A stretch of DNA of 40,701 nt from Bacteroidales bacterium (lineage in GTDB: Bacteria > Bacteroidota > Bacteroidia > Bacteroidales > P3). Location of the stretch: assembly GCA_017443265.1 (NCBI GenBank), contig JAFSOU010000060.1, forward strand, positions 1 through 40,701, written 5' to 3'. Each line of letters opens with the position of its first letter. The stretch's first letter is position 1. The notes beneath the pieces are model-generated. The model searched no databases. It saw nothing but the letters and a program-made list of their open reading frames with translations, and was not told the origin of the DNA. Below are positions 13,575-20,631 of the stretch, piece after piece. A program made the position numbers and the translations under genes.

Positions 13575-14606
13575 TTGCCTGATGCGATGACTTACAGCGA
13601 CCTGCGTTTCCCGCAATCGGCGATATTGGAACTGACCTACCGCTGCAACCACCGTTGCCGTTTCTGTTCCTGCCCGTGGGAAGCTCCGTCGTGTGGCTAC
13701 GAAAAAGGCACGGAGCTTACCCTCGATGAGTGGCGTAAGGCCATCGACCGTCTCCAGACTCTTGGCGTGAAAACCCTTTCCATCTCCGGCGGTGAGGCCC
13801 TGCTCAAGGATTCCCTGCTCGACATCCTCGGATACATCCGTTCCAAAAGCTGTTTCAATGCCGATGTGCCGATTGTGTTGATTTCCAATGGTTTGTTGAT
13901 GAACGAGGCGTTTCTCGAAGCTTTCAAAAAATACAACGTGCATCTGAGCATGAGTCTGCCCGGACTGGACACTTTCGAGTGGCACACGGGTGTGGACAAC
14001 GCTTCGGGCGTACTGCACTGGTTCGAGGAAGCCAAACGGCTGGGCGTTCCCACCACAGTCAACGTTACCGTTACCAAACACAACTACCACGAGCTTTACC
14101 GCACCCTTGCCGAAGGGCTGCTGGCAGGAGCCGACACCGTGTTGCTCAACCGCTTTTTGCCCGGCGGAAGGGGCTTGGCCAACATCGACGAGCTTAGTCT
14201 CGACACCGAACAACTTTGCGGTATGCTCGACACTGCAGAGGAGGTGCTCGAATATGCCGGACGTCGTGGTGCGGTGGGGACGGAGTTTCCGCGTTGCATA
14301 ATCAAAAACCCCGAGAAATATACCCATCTGCGTGTGGCTTCGGTATGTGCGGCAGCCAAGGAGTTTTTCGTCATCGACCCCAGTGGCAAGGTGCGTACCT
14401 GCAACCACTCGCCGCGCGTGGTTGGGCATATCTTCCACCCGCAGGTGGTTACCGATGTCGATTATTGGAACATCTTCGCCCGACGCGAATACATTCCCAC
14501 ATCGTGCGTTAGCTGCAACGAGGTGAACTATTGCGACTGCGGCTGCCGTGAGGCCGCCGCCATCGTCCACGGCGACGTATGTGCCAAAGACGTTTGCTTC
14601 TCGTAG
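13575..14606 (+). CDS. Radical SAM/SPASM enzyme, likely peptide- or protein-modifying
   Basis: A 343-residue radical SAM protein. C24, C28 and C31 (CX3CX2C) bind the SAM cluster, and SISGGEALL is the GGE motif. The C-terminal SPASM domain is textbook: C258-X12-G-X4-C276, then C311-X2-C314-X5-C320-X3-C324 and C336, enough for two extra 4Fe-4S clusters, plus spare C322 and C341. SPASM enzymes usually modify peptides or proteins (sactipeptide, PqqE, anSME types). The TTG at 13575 follows GGAGAG and is a plausible start; the ATG at 13587 is the alternative. It sits 18 bp after the repeat-protein gene, in the same direction. Exact substrate unknown. Confidence 0.9.
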   Translation: MPDAMTYSDLRFPQSAILELTYRCNHRCRFCSCPWEAPSCGYEKGTELTLDEWRKAIDRLQTLGVKTLSISGGEALLKDSLLDILGYIRSKSCFNADVPIVLISNGLLMNEAFLEAFKKYNVHLSMSLPGLDTFEWHTGVDNASGVLHWFEEAKRLGVPTTVNVTVTKHNYHELYRTLAEGLLAGADTVLLNRFLPGGRGLANIDELSLDTEQLCGMLDTAEEVLEYAGRRGAVGTEFPRCIIKNPEKYTHLRVASVCAAAKEFFVIDPSGKVRTCNHSPRVVGHIFHPQVVTDVDYWNIFARREYIPTSCVSCNEVNYCDCGCREAAAIVHGDVCAKDVCFS

Positions 14607-14900
14607 TTGAAAATTGAAAGTTGAAAATTGAAAGTTAATTCGGAAATCGGAGTTCGGAGTTCGGAACGAATTGATAATTAACAATGAACAATGGATTTTA
14701 GTTTATAGTTTAGAGTTTACAATTTATAGTTATTGCGAAGCTTTCGCCGAAGGCAAAACAATTTACAAGATTTACAAGATATGCTCACAGACTAAATATA
14801 ATTAAAATGTGTTCGCGATTGCTGCGCAATTCGTGAGCCGAAGGCGAACAGGAGAAAAAAAAAGAAAGTTTAAATGATTTATTGACATATTAATCACATC
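14607..14900. repeat. Dispersed intergenic repeat, copy 2 (inverted relative to copy 1)
   Basis: This stretch begins immediately after the stop codon of the radical SAM gene and is the reverse-complement counterpart of 2990-3285. It keeps about 45 bp that the other copy lacks (around 14785-14835, including GCGATTGCTGCGCAATTCGT, itself partly palindromic). Further blocks are GAAAATTGAAAG microsatellite, TTATAGTTTAGAGTTTACAA, and a GCCGAAGGCGAAC palindromic piece. No coding frame is convincing. Confidence 0.85.
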
Positions 14901-14903
14901 ACA

Positions 14904-14998
14904 GATCACAGTTCACTAACTAATCACTAGTCACCAATCACTAATCACTAAAAAATCACAGTTCACATATCACTGATCACAGTTCACTAACTAATCAC
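14904..14998. repeat. Direct repeat before tcdA
   Basis: GATCACAGTTCACTAACTAA followed by TCAC occurs at 14904-14927 and again at 14975-14998, within a longer ATCACTAATCAC-type simple-sequence stretch that runs up to the tcdA start. No promoter could be picked out in it. Confidence 0.75.
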
Positions 14999-15019
14999 CA
15001 ATCACTAATCACAAAAACA

Positions 15020-15748
15020 ATGCACACCCGCACCAAACTGCTTTTGAAAGAAGAAGGACTTGCACGTCTGCAATCCGCCCACGTGCTTGTGGTAGGTCTT
15101 GGCGGTGTGGGTGGCTATGCCGCCGAGCAGCTGTGCCGGGCCGGGGTTGGAGAACTCACCATTGTTGACGGCGACACTGTGGCAATGTCGAACAAAAACC
15201 GGCAGATTATAGCCCTCGTCTCCACTCTTGGCCAGCCTAAAGCCGAGGTGCTGGGGCAGCGTCTGCACGACATAAACCCCGACTGCAAGTTGCATATCAT
15301 CAACGAGTTTCTTCGCGACGAGCGTATGATAGAGATACTGCAGCAAACGCGTTTCGACTACGTGGTGGATGCCATCGACACCCTTTCGCCAAAGGTGTTT
15401 CTTATCTACCACACTTTGCAGGCCGGTTATCCGCTTATAAGTTCCATGGGCAGTGCCGGCAAACTCGACCCCACGCTGGTGGAGGTGTCCGACGTGTCGC
15501 AGTCGCACACCTGCCCGTTGGCACACATGGTGCGCAAGCGCTTGAGTCATCTGGGTGTGAAAACGGGATTCAAAGTGGTGTTTTCGCCCGAAAGGGTGCC
15601 CAAGCACGCCTGCATCGAAGACCCGTCCACCAACAAACGCACCACCATAGGGACAATTTCGTACATGCCTCCCGTTTTCGGCTGCGTGTGCGCCTCGGTG
15701 GTGATAAGGGATTTGGTGGGGGAGAATGAGACGGTGAAAAAAATATAA
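15020..15748 (+). CDS. tcdA: tRNA threonylcarbamoyladenosine dehydratase TcdA
   Basis: A 242-residue E1-like/ThiF-fold enzyme that uses ATP to cyclise t6A to ct6A at position 37 of tRNAs reading ANN codons. The nucleotide-binding loop VVGLGGVGGYAAEQLCRAG is near residues 24-42, and the family patterns VDGDTVAMSNKNRQ and VDAIDTLSPK follow. Length is normal for the TcdA/YgdL group. Its last 30 codons are copied downstream at 16766-16854 (89 bp, exact) and 17547-17582 (36 bp, exact), each running into a different short C-terminal end. The present C-terminus (GENETVKKI) may thus be one of several that have been exchanged. Confidence 0.93.
   Translation: MHTRTKLLLKEEGLARLQSAHVLVVGLGGVGGYAAEQLCRAGVGELTIVDGDTVAMSNKNRQIIALVSTLGQPKAEVLGQRLHDINPDCKLHIINEFLRDERMIEILQQTRFDYVVDAIDTLSPKVFLIYHTLQAGYPLISSMGSAGKLDPTLVEVSDVSQSHTCPLAHMVRKRLSHLGVKTGFKVVFSPERVPKHACIEDPSTNKRTTIGTISYMPPVFGCVCASVVIRDLVGENETVKKI
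15635..15723. repeat. Direct repeat A: 3' part of tcdA
   Basis: An 89-bp block inside the tcdA coding end, from AAACGCACCACCATAGGGAC to ATTTGGTGGGGGA. It is repeated without a mismatch at 16766-16854, and its last 36 bp minus one base again at 17547-17582. Confidence 0.95.
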
Positions 15749-15775
15749 GAATTGGTAAAATTCAGAAAAAAGTTG

Positions 15776-15783
15776 TATATTTG
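15776..15783 (+). promoter_or_regulatory. Promoter -7 element of the DUF3791/DUF3990 module
   Basis: TATATTTG followed by CAAGTC matches TAnnTTTG; a partial -33 (ATTGG, about 15752) lies about 21 bp upstream. It starts inside a longer open frame and shows that translation of the first gene begins at the ATG at 15817. Confidence 0.6.
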
Positions 15784-15816
15784 CAAGTCGAATTTACTAA
15801 TCGAAAACAAAAATAT

Positions 15817-16053
15817 ATGTCACCTACGACACTTACACAAACACAGTTTGCAACACTTGCCATCGGTGCCACTGCAAAACGGATGGGGGTTTCTGCTACC
15901 GAGTTGTTCAACCGCCTAAAGCGCCACGGACTGGTGCGGAGACTGCTATTCGACTGCTACGATACATTGCATACCGAGAGTATAGACGGTGTTGTGTGGA
16001 ATGTGCAGGAAGCCTTGAAAAACTGGGAGGCAAAGGAAGGAGTCGAAAAATGA
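15817..16053 (+). CDS. Small DUF3791-like protein (first gene of the module)
   Basis: A 78-residue soluble helical protein. The stretch TQFATLAIGATAKRMGVSATELFNRL followed by a YDTLHTES motif and a final hydrophobic helix resembles DUF3791, a small domain often encoded beside DUF3990 (recalled, not searched). The ATG at 15817 is chosen because the -7 box overlaps the upstream in-frame codons. It overlaps the next gene by 4 bp (ATGA) and a strong Shine-Dalgarno-like GGAAGGAG precedes that gene. A role as antitoxin or partner of the DUF3990 protein is an inference from gene order and size. Confidence 0.7.
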   Translation: MSPTTLTQTQFATLAIGATAKRMGVSATELFNRLKRHGLVRRLLFDCYDTLHTESIDGVVWNVQEALKNWEAKEGVEK

Positions 16054-16559
16054 AAAAACTCTATCATGGGTCATTTGTAAGTGTGCCGGCACCTCTTACT
16101 GGTGTTGGACGTCGAGAACTTGACTTTGGCCCAGGATTTTATGTTACCAGTATTCGGGAACAAGCTGAACGTTGGGCAAGGCGAGTATGCGTTATACATG
16201 CTGCTGATACACCACAACTTTCTGTGTACGAATTCGATGAGGATGCTCTTCCTGCTGATGTGTGCATTTTCCGCCTTGAACACTATGATCGAGAATGGCT
16301 CGACTTTATAGTGAGTAGCCGCAGGGGAGAGGAACCTTGGAAAGGATACGATATTATAGAAGGCGGTGTGGCCAATGATCAAGTTATTGATACTGTTGAA
16401 GATTACTATACTGGACGTATCACCGCAGAACAAGCCATTGGACAGCTGCAGTTTGCCAAACCGACTCACCAAATGTGTATCAGTACCCAGACTATTATCG
16501 ACCGTTGTATGCACTTTGTTGGTACGGAAATTGTTTCAAAGGAAGGAGGCGAAAAATGA
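16050..16559 (+). CDS. DUF3990 protein, possible ADP-ribosyltransferase-like toxin
   Basis: A 169-residue protein opening with KKLYHGS, a segment like the first (His) motif of ADP-ribosyltransferases, then LDFGPGFYVTSIREQAERWA, the hallmark of DUF3990. The family has been linked to the ADP-ribosyltransferase fold; I could not place a catalytic Glu with confidence. It overlaps its neighbours by 4 bp on both sides. Both junctions share an almost identical 22-bp sequence with a strong Shine-Dalgarno (GGAAGGAG), which is unusual for Bacteroidota. Flanking copies of the tcdA 3' end suggest that the module arrived as a unit. Toxin role is inferred. Confidence 0.75.
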   Translation: MKKLYHGSFVSVPAPLTGVGRRELDFGPGFYVTSIREQAERWARRVCVIHAADTPQLSVYEFDEDALPADVCIFRLEHYDREWLDFIVSSRRGEEPWKGYDIIEGGVANDQVIDTVEDYYTGRITAEQAIGQLQFAKPTHQMCISTQTIIDRCMHFVGTEIVSKEGGEK

Positions 16560-16756
16560 GGGACCAAGTTCTTTGGCGTAAGGAAGGACGCATTGCGGCA
16601 CTTCTTGCCGAACGGCTTAATATCGACACCGAGAGAGCCCTCGACATATTCTACAACTCTCACACATACGCGTTGCTATCCAACCCCGATAGTGGCCTAC
16701 AGTTGCAGAGCGACCAATACATAATCACCGATTTGTTAAGGGAGTTGGAAGTTTAA
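16556..16756 (+). CDS. Small third protein of the DUF3990 module
   Basis: A 66-residue protein translated from the ATG at 16556, which overlaps the DUF3990 stop codon (ATGA) and is preceded by AGGAGG with ideal spacing. The pattern ERALDIFYNSHTYALLSNPDSGL followed by QSDQYIITDLLREL is one I have seen in small proteins next to DUF3990 and DUF3791 genes, in which it may bind the toxin; this is from memory. A 27-codon upstream extension is in frame but lacks support. The gene ends ten bases before the tcdA-derived repeat B. Confidence 0.65.
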   Translation: MRDQVLWRKEGRIAALLAERLNIDTERALDIFYNSHTYALLSNPDSGLQLQSDQYIITDLLRELEV

Positions 16757-16765
16757 ATCTCTATT

Positions 16766-16854
16766 AAACGCACCACCATAGGGACAATTTCGTACATGCC
16801 TCCCGTTTTCGGCTGCGTGTGCGCCTCGGTGGTGATAAGGGATTTGGTGGGGGA
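16766..16854. repeat. Direct repeat B: 89-bp copy of the tcdA 3' end
   Basis: Identical over 89 bp to 15635-15723. In the tcdA frame it stays open beyond the repeat and stops after KEITERNEK, so it looks like an alternative tcdA C-terminus cut off from its gene. It separates the DUF3990 module from the RelE/ParE-type module. Confidence 0.95.
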
Positions 16855-16966
16855 AAAGGAAATAACAGAAAGAAATGAAAAATGACAAAGAGTTATTTTG
16901 TTCTATATAAACAATATTATATGAAAGACAACGTTCTAATACTAGAAATCTTAAATACAACGTATT

Positions 16967-17173
16967 ATGGCAACAATAACTTTGGAATACGACGGACGCA
17001 ACAGCGCAATCAAGAAACTGATTGAGGTGTTGATTTCTTTGGGAGCCAAAGAAGCGTCGGCTGACACCTCAAAGAAAGCGCAAGTACAGAATGTAAAGGA
17101 GAGTCTCTCCACGGCTTTCGACGAGTTGCATTCGGGCAAAGCTCGAAAAAACGCACGAAATCTCTTCGCATAA
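16967..17173 (+). CDS. Antitoxin of a RelE/ParE-type toxin-antitoxin pair
   Basis: A 68-residue protein with a beta strand (ITLEYDGRN) followed by helices and a basic C-terminus (HSGKARKNARNLFA). Its size, its position directly before a RelE/ParE-like toxin, and the 1-nt overlap (TAATG) are typical of a type II antitoxin. In the cell it should bind and neutralise the toxin and may repress its own promoter. It lies about 110 bp after the tcdA-derived repeat B. The family name is not certain; the call rests mainly on the partner gene. Confidence 0.75.
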   Translation: MATITLEYDGRNSAIKKLIEVLISLGAKEASADTSKKAQVQNVKESLSTAFDELHSGKARKNARNLFA

Positions 17174-17520
17174 TGGTTACATTTGATTATCTGCCTGAGT
17201 TTGAGCGTCGCGCCAAAGCGTTGGCAAAGAAATACCGCTCTTTTGTAGATGACTACAATAAATTTCTTGATGAATTGGAACGAAATCCCTACAGCGGCAC
17301 TCCACTGGGAAGCAATACATACAAGTATCGGATGGCCATCGCCTCGAAAGGAAAGGGTAAAAGCGGTGGTGCCAGGGTTATTACATATAATGTTCAACAA
17401 ACAGCGGACGATGTTGCCATTACGTTGATGTCCATTTACGACAAGGCTGAGATAAACAACTTGTCAGATGCATATTTGCGTCAACTGGTAAAAGAATTGG
17501 AGAACAAGGAAAATAAATGA
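17173..17520 (+). CDS. RelE/ParE-family toxin
   Basis: A 115-residue basic protein with the RelE/ParE layout: helical N-terminus (YLPEFERRAKALAKKYRSF), a central strand region (LGSNTYKYRMAIASKGKGKS), then GGARVITYNV and ITLMSIYDK. The SKGKGKSGGARVI segment is the conserved strand core of a Bacteroidota RelE-type subgroup. Members either cut mRNA on the ribosome (RelE) or poison gyrase (ParE); which applies here cannot be read from sequence. It overlaps the antitoxin by one base and is followed at 17547 by the third tcdA-derived repeat. Confidence 0.85.
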   Translation: MVTFDYLPEFERRAKALAKKYRSFVDDYNKFLDELERNPYSGTPLGSNTYKYRMAIASKGKGKSGGARVITYNVQQTADDVAITLMSIYDKAEINNLSDAYLRQLVKELENKENK

Positions 17521-17546
17521 TGCTTTCTAATGGCTGTCATAGATGA

Positions 17547-17582
17547 TGTGCGCCTCGGTGGTGATAAGGGATTTGGTGGGGG
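17547..17582. repeat. Direct repeat C: 36-bp copy of the tcdA 3' end
   Basis: Identical over 36 bp to 15687-15722 (TGTGCGCCTCGGTGGTGATA through GTGGGGG). In the tcdA frame it continues for a few codons and stops after GARQGRMMS. It lies 26 bp past the toxin gene. Confidence 0.92.
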
Positions 17583-17618
17583 GGGCAAGGCAGGGAAGAA
17601 TGATGTCGTGAATAAATG

Positions 17619-17660
17619 CAATAAAACAATAAATCCCGCAAAAAATAGTTTCGTTTACCA
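17619..17660 (+). promoter_or_regulatory. Shared upstream element, copy 1
   Basis: GCAATAAAAC, then 27 bp on average from its C to TAGTTTCGTTTACCAA. The same layout is repeated before the genes at 18429, 19712 and nadB. Here the -7-like box is imperfect (TAGTTTCG). Confidence 0.5.
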
Positions 17661-17699
17661 AGAACCATATATTATCAACCACAAAAAAAGTGTCTGACC

Positions 17700-18341
17700 G
17701 TGAAAATAACTACTTCTTTTAGTGTTTTGTTACTTTTCGTTTTTAGTTTTGGCGCCTGTGATAGAGATAAAAGAACTGTAGAAGAGTTTACCGTAGAAGA
17801 GTTTATAGAGCATTTCGAGTCGCTTCAATTTCTGATAGATTCCCCGCTGTTGTACCAAGGAAACTGGTCTGCAGAGGTGCTTCGACCGGATGAAAGGACA
17901 AATAATTTTGAGGATAATGTTTTAAGATGTTTCTATGCAGACACTCTTGATGACGATTCCGTTGTCTGCCGGAGTTATTGCAATTTGCAAAACATCAAGA
18001 CTTTAAAATGGTATTGGGACACCAATAGTGTTGACTCAGTTATTTTGCACAAGTTCTGGAAAATAGACACGAGTCAATATTGTTCTTACGTAAATATCAT
18101 TGCTTCAATGATTTGGGAAATAATTTCGGGTTATCACATTGAAAAAATATCTTTTTTTGAAGGAAGAATTTGCGTGTTTTCAAATTATAATGGTTGGGAT
18201 ATGGTAACCTTCAGTCCGTATGCATCCCAACGTGTTTTGAACAGTATAGAACATTTGAATGATTGCTATTCCGAAGAAGATGCCAAGTACATTAGGCTGG
18301 ATTCCACTAATTATTGGGTAAGAAAATACAAAGCGAAGTGA
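17700..18341 (+). CDS. Lipoprotein of unknown function
   Basis: A 213-residue protein starting with GTG. The signal KITTSFSVLLLFVFSFGAC has its lipobox FGAC at the end of a hydrophobic core, so the protein should be membrane-anchored. The mature part contains a short duplication near its start (TVEEFTVEEFIEH) and is rich in Tyr, Trp, Asp and Ser, with no recognised domain. It lies in the accessory zone between tcdA and nadB, directly after repeat C, and has the same type of upstream element as its right-hand neighbours. Base composition is visibly more AT-rich than in tcdA or nadB, in line with acquisition. Confidence 0.65.
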   Translation: MKITTSFSVLLLFVFSFGACDRDKRTVEEFTVEEFIEHFESLQFLIDSPLLYQGNWSAEVLRPDERTNNFEDNVLRCFYADTLDDDSVVCRSYCNLQNIKTLKWYWDTNSVDSVILHKFWKIDTSQYCSYVNIIASMIWEIISGYHIEKISFFEGRICVFSNYNGWDMVTFSPYASQRVLNSIEHLNDCYSEEDAKYIRLDSTNYWVRKYKAK

Positions 18342-18349
18342 AGTACGTA

Positions 18350-18412
18350 CAATAAATATCGCACTTTTGCCGTTATTATTATTTAGTTTTGTTTAAACAA
18401 AGTAATGGGTAT
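18350..18412 (+). promoter_or_regulatory. Shared upstream element, copy 2, before yhcG
   Basis: ACAATAAAT, then CTTTTGCCGTTATTATTATT, then TAGTTTTG (18384-18391, a match to the -7 box TAnnTTTG), then TTTAAACAAAGTAATGGG. It aligns with the nadB upstream region apart from an extra ATTATT. Confidence 0.6.
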
Positions 18413-18428
18413 TTACCAAGAGGCATAA

Positions 18429-19589
18429 ATGATGGATAATTCTATTTCTGGCACAATTATATTTCAGCAAGATTATCTGCAATGGCGCACCGAAATAGTG
18501 TCGCTGATAGAGCAATCGAAGTTGCAGGCTGTGTTGAATGTGAATAAAGAGATGCTTGCTCTTTATTGGAAGATTGGCAGTGATATTTTGGAAAAGCAGG
18601 AACAATTAGGATGGGGTGCTCAGATTGTGGAGCAATTAGCAACAGACCTTTCGCAAACTTTTCCGGACGATAGAGGCTTTTCGGCACGTAACCTTAGGAA
18701 TATGAAGCGTTTTGCACAGGAATATCCGGACTTCCCATTTCTGCAAGTCCCACTTGCCGAAATGCAAAAAGATGAAATTCTGCAAGTGGCACTTGGAGAA
18801 AATAATGTCACTCCAATTTGGCAAGTGCCGCTTGCCAAAATAGAAAAAGGAGGAGAACAATTTGTACAAGTGCCCCTTGCACAAATAACATGGTACCATC
18901 ATATATCTCTCATTTCCAAAGTCAAATCTATCAAGGAAAGAGCTTTCTATATCATGGAAACGGCGCATCAGGGATGGAGCCGCGATGTTATGTTGCAGAA
19001 TATATCGTTGGATTATTATCATACAAAGGGCAAGGAAGTCAATAATTTTGAAAGCACTTTGCCCCCTGTTCATTCCGATTTTGCACGATACGCTTTCAAA
19101 GACCCGTATTGTTTTGGGTTTGTAGGTACAATCTCACTCAAAAGTGAGTTAGAGATTGAAAAGAAACTTACAGAGCATGTCATTGATTTTCTAATGGAAA
19201 TGGGGCGAGGTTTTGCGTTTGTAGGACGGCAATATCATCTTACAGTTGATGGCGATGATTATTATATTGACCTGCTTATGTATCACTTGCAGATGCACCG
19301 ATATGTGGTTGTGGAACTCAAAGCCGTTGAGTTTATTCCAGAATTTGTCAGCAAACTGAACTTTTATGTGTCGGCTGTTGACGAATATGTCAAAACCCCT
19401 CAGGATAATCCGACTATTGGTTTCCTTTTATGCCCGACCAAGAGTGATGAAAAAGTCCGTTTTTCGTTGAGAGGTTTTACTCAGCCGATGGGCGTTGCCG
19501 AATATGAATTTAAACAATTGATTGAAGAAGTTCAAAAAGCATTGCCTGAGATAGAGAATGTCCAATTGGACGAAAAAGATGTAGTATAA
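18429..19589 (+). CDS. YhcG-type PDDEXK nuclease (DUF1016)
   Basis: A 386-residue protein of the YhcG/DUF1016 family: an N-terminal DNA-binding-like domain (residues 10-170) and a C-terminal PDDEXK nuclease domain, with Asp281 (YYIDLLMY) and Glu296-x-Lys298 (VVELKA) as the visible catalytic residues. Such proteins are found near restriction systems and mobile DNA and are thought to act on nucleic acids. Odd feature: an internal array QVPLA at 105, 118, 131 and 146 (13-15 residue spacing), whose last copy lies in the usual conserved VAQITW-HH segment, so the copies before it look like an expansion. The gene stands alone with its own promoter. Confidence 0.9.
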   Translation: MMDNSISGTIIFQQDYLQWRTEIVSLIEQSKLQAVLNVNKEMLALYWKIGSDILEKQEQLGWGAQIVEQLATDLSQTFPDDRGFSARNLRNMKRFAQEYPDFPFLQVPLAEMQKDEILQVALGENNVTPIWQVPLAKIEKGGEQFVQVPLAQITWYHHISLISKVKSIKERAFYIMETAHQGWSRDVMLQNISLDYYHTKGKEVNNFESTLPPVHSDFARYAFKDPYCFGFVGTISLKSELEIEKKLTEHVIDFLMEMGRGFAFVGRQYHLTVDGDDYYIDLLMYHLQMHRYVVVELKAVEFIPEFVSKLNFYVSAVDEYVKTPQDNPTIGFLLCPTKSDEKVRFSLRGFTQPMGVAEYEFKQLIEEVQKALPEIENVQLDEKDVV

Positions 19590-19656
19590 TTATTGAAGAA
19601 GTGTATATCTTCCATAGATAAAGTTCTGTAAATTTGATAATCAGATATTTCAATTG

Positions 19657-19711
19657 CAATAAAACTTAATAATAGCCGTTATTTAGTTTTGTATTACCAG
19701 AATAGAATTAA
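19657..19711 (+). promoter_or_regulatory. Shared upstream element, copy 3
   Basis: GCAATAAAACTTAATAATAG, then CCGTTATT, then TAGTTTTG (19684-19691, -7 match), then TATTACCAGAATAGAATTAA. Spacing from GCAATAAAAC to the -7 box is the same within one base as in front of nadB. Confidence 0.6.
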
Positions 19712-20587
19712 ATGAAACAAGCTGCCTTCGTCGTTTTCCTATTTATCTCACTTTTTTCTTGGGGACAGGAGTGTGCAAACAACGAAATCAAGTATAGTGA
19801 AGACTGTTTCGTTATTCATCGTGGTGATATAAAAGATATCTGGGTGTGGTTTCAAGACAATGGCCCGAGGTCGGATAGATATAGATGCAGCGATGATGAT
19901 GCCGCACCTTATTGTGAAGGTTATTGTTGGTGGCTTAAAGTTGAGATAACTCTTAAGGATGAATGTATTTCGCGTATAACCAATGAGAATTGGGAACGAT
20001 TGTCGTGTGTGCAGATAGAGGGCAGTGATTACCAAATTGGAGTAGTTAGGAAAATAGATAACCATGGAATGATTGACACCCCAACGTTCTACAATCGTTC
20101 CGAGGATTACAAAAAGTTTGAAATGAAAGGTAGAGCTATCTGGTTTCTCATTGATAAAGATTTTGAACAGAAACAACCATGCTTTTGGAAAAATTTGTAT
20201 TCAACACAAAAATATGTTCGTTCTGTTGATACAATTCCTGAGGTATCTATCCCTGTTGGAATAGATAAAATACCAGAACTTATCTCAAAAATTGACAGCA
20301 ATCATTTTTGGAGCACATGTTGTCCCATCCCTTTGTACAGCTCAACTATACCGAGTGTATATATTGGCGAATATATGGCAAAAGCAATAGAGATAAGCGT
20401 TAATCCTAATTTCGAATACGAAACAATAACTAAAAGTGGTCAATATTATTCTTTGACTTGTGAAGATATGAAAATAATAAAGGAATTGTATGAAAAATGG
20501 TGGGAGCGCAAGAAAAAGAATCCTAACTATAAAGGCAGTGCACTAAGTTCTTCCCCATATAGTTGGAGTCTTTGTCCTGGACATTAA
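19712..20587 (+). CDS. Secreted protein of unknown function
   Basis: A 291-residue protein with a signal peptide (MKQAAFVVFLFISLFSWGQ). The mature part is Cys- and Trp-rich (pairs such as CSDDD, YCEGYCWW, CCPIP), which suggests disulfides in the periplasm or outside the cell. A charged helix (KIIKELYEKWWERKKKNP) lies near the C-terminus, which ends SWSLCPGH. No family was recognised. It has its own promoter, very similar to that of nadB, and it lies between the YhcG gene and nadB in the accessory zone. Composition is AT-rich compared with nadB. Confidence 0.65.
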   Translation: MKQAAFVVFLFISLFSWGQECANNEIKYSEDCFVIHRGDIKDIWVWFQDNGPRSDRYRCSDDDAAPYCEGYCWWLKVEITLKDECISRITNENWERLSCVQIEGSDYQIGVVRKIDNHGMIDTPTFYNRSEDYKKFEMKGRAIWFLIDKDFEQKQPCFWKNLYSTQKYVRSVDTIPEVSIPVGIDKIPELISKIDSNHFWSTCCPIPLYSSTIPSVYIGEYMAKAIEISVNPNFEYETITKSGQYYSLTCEDMKIIKELYEKWWERKKKNPNYKGSALSSSPYSWSLCPGH

Positions 20588-20631
20588 AAATCCTTTCTCC
20601 GCCAAAAACGGATTGAAGTAGAACCGGCATA

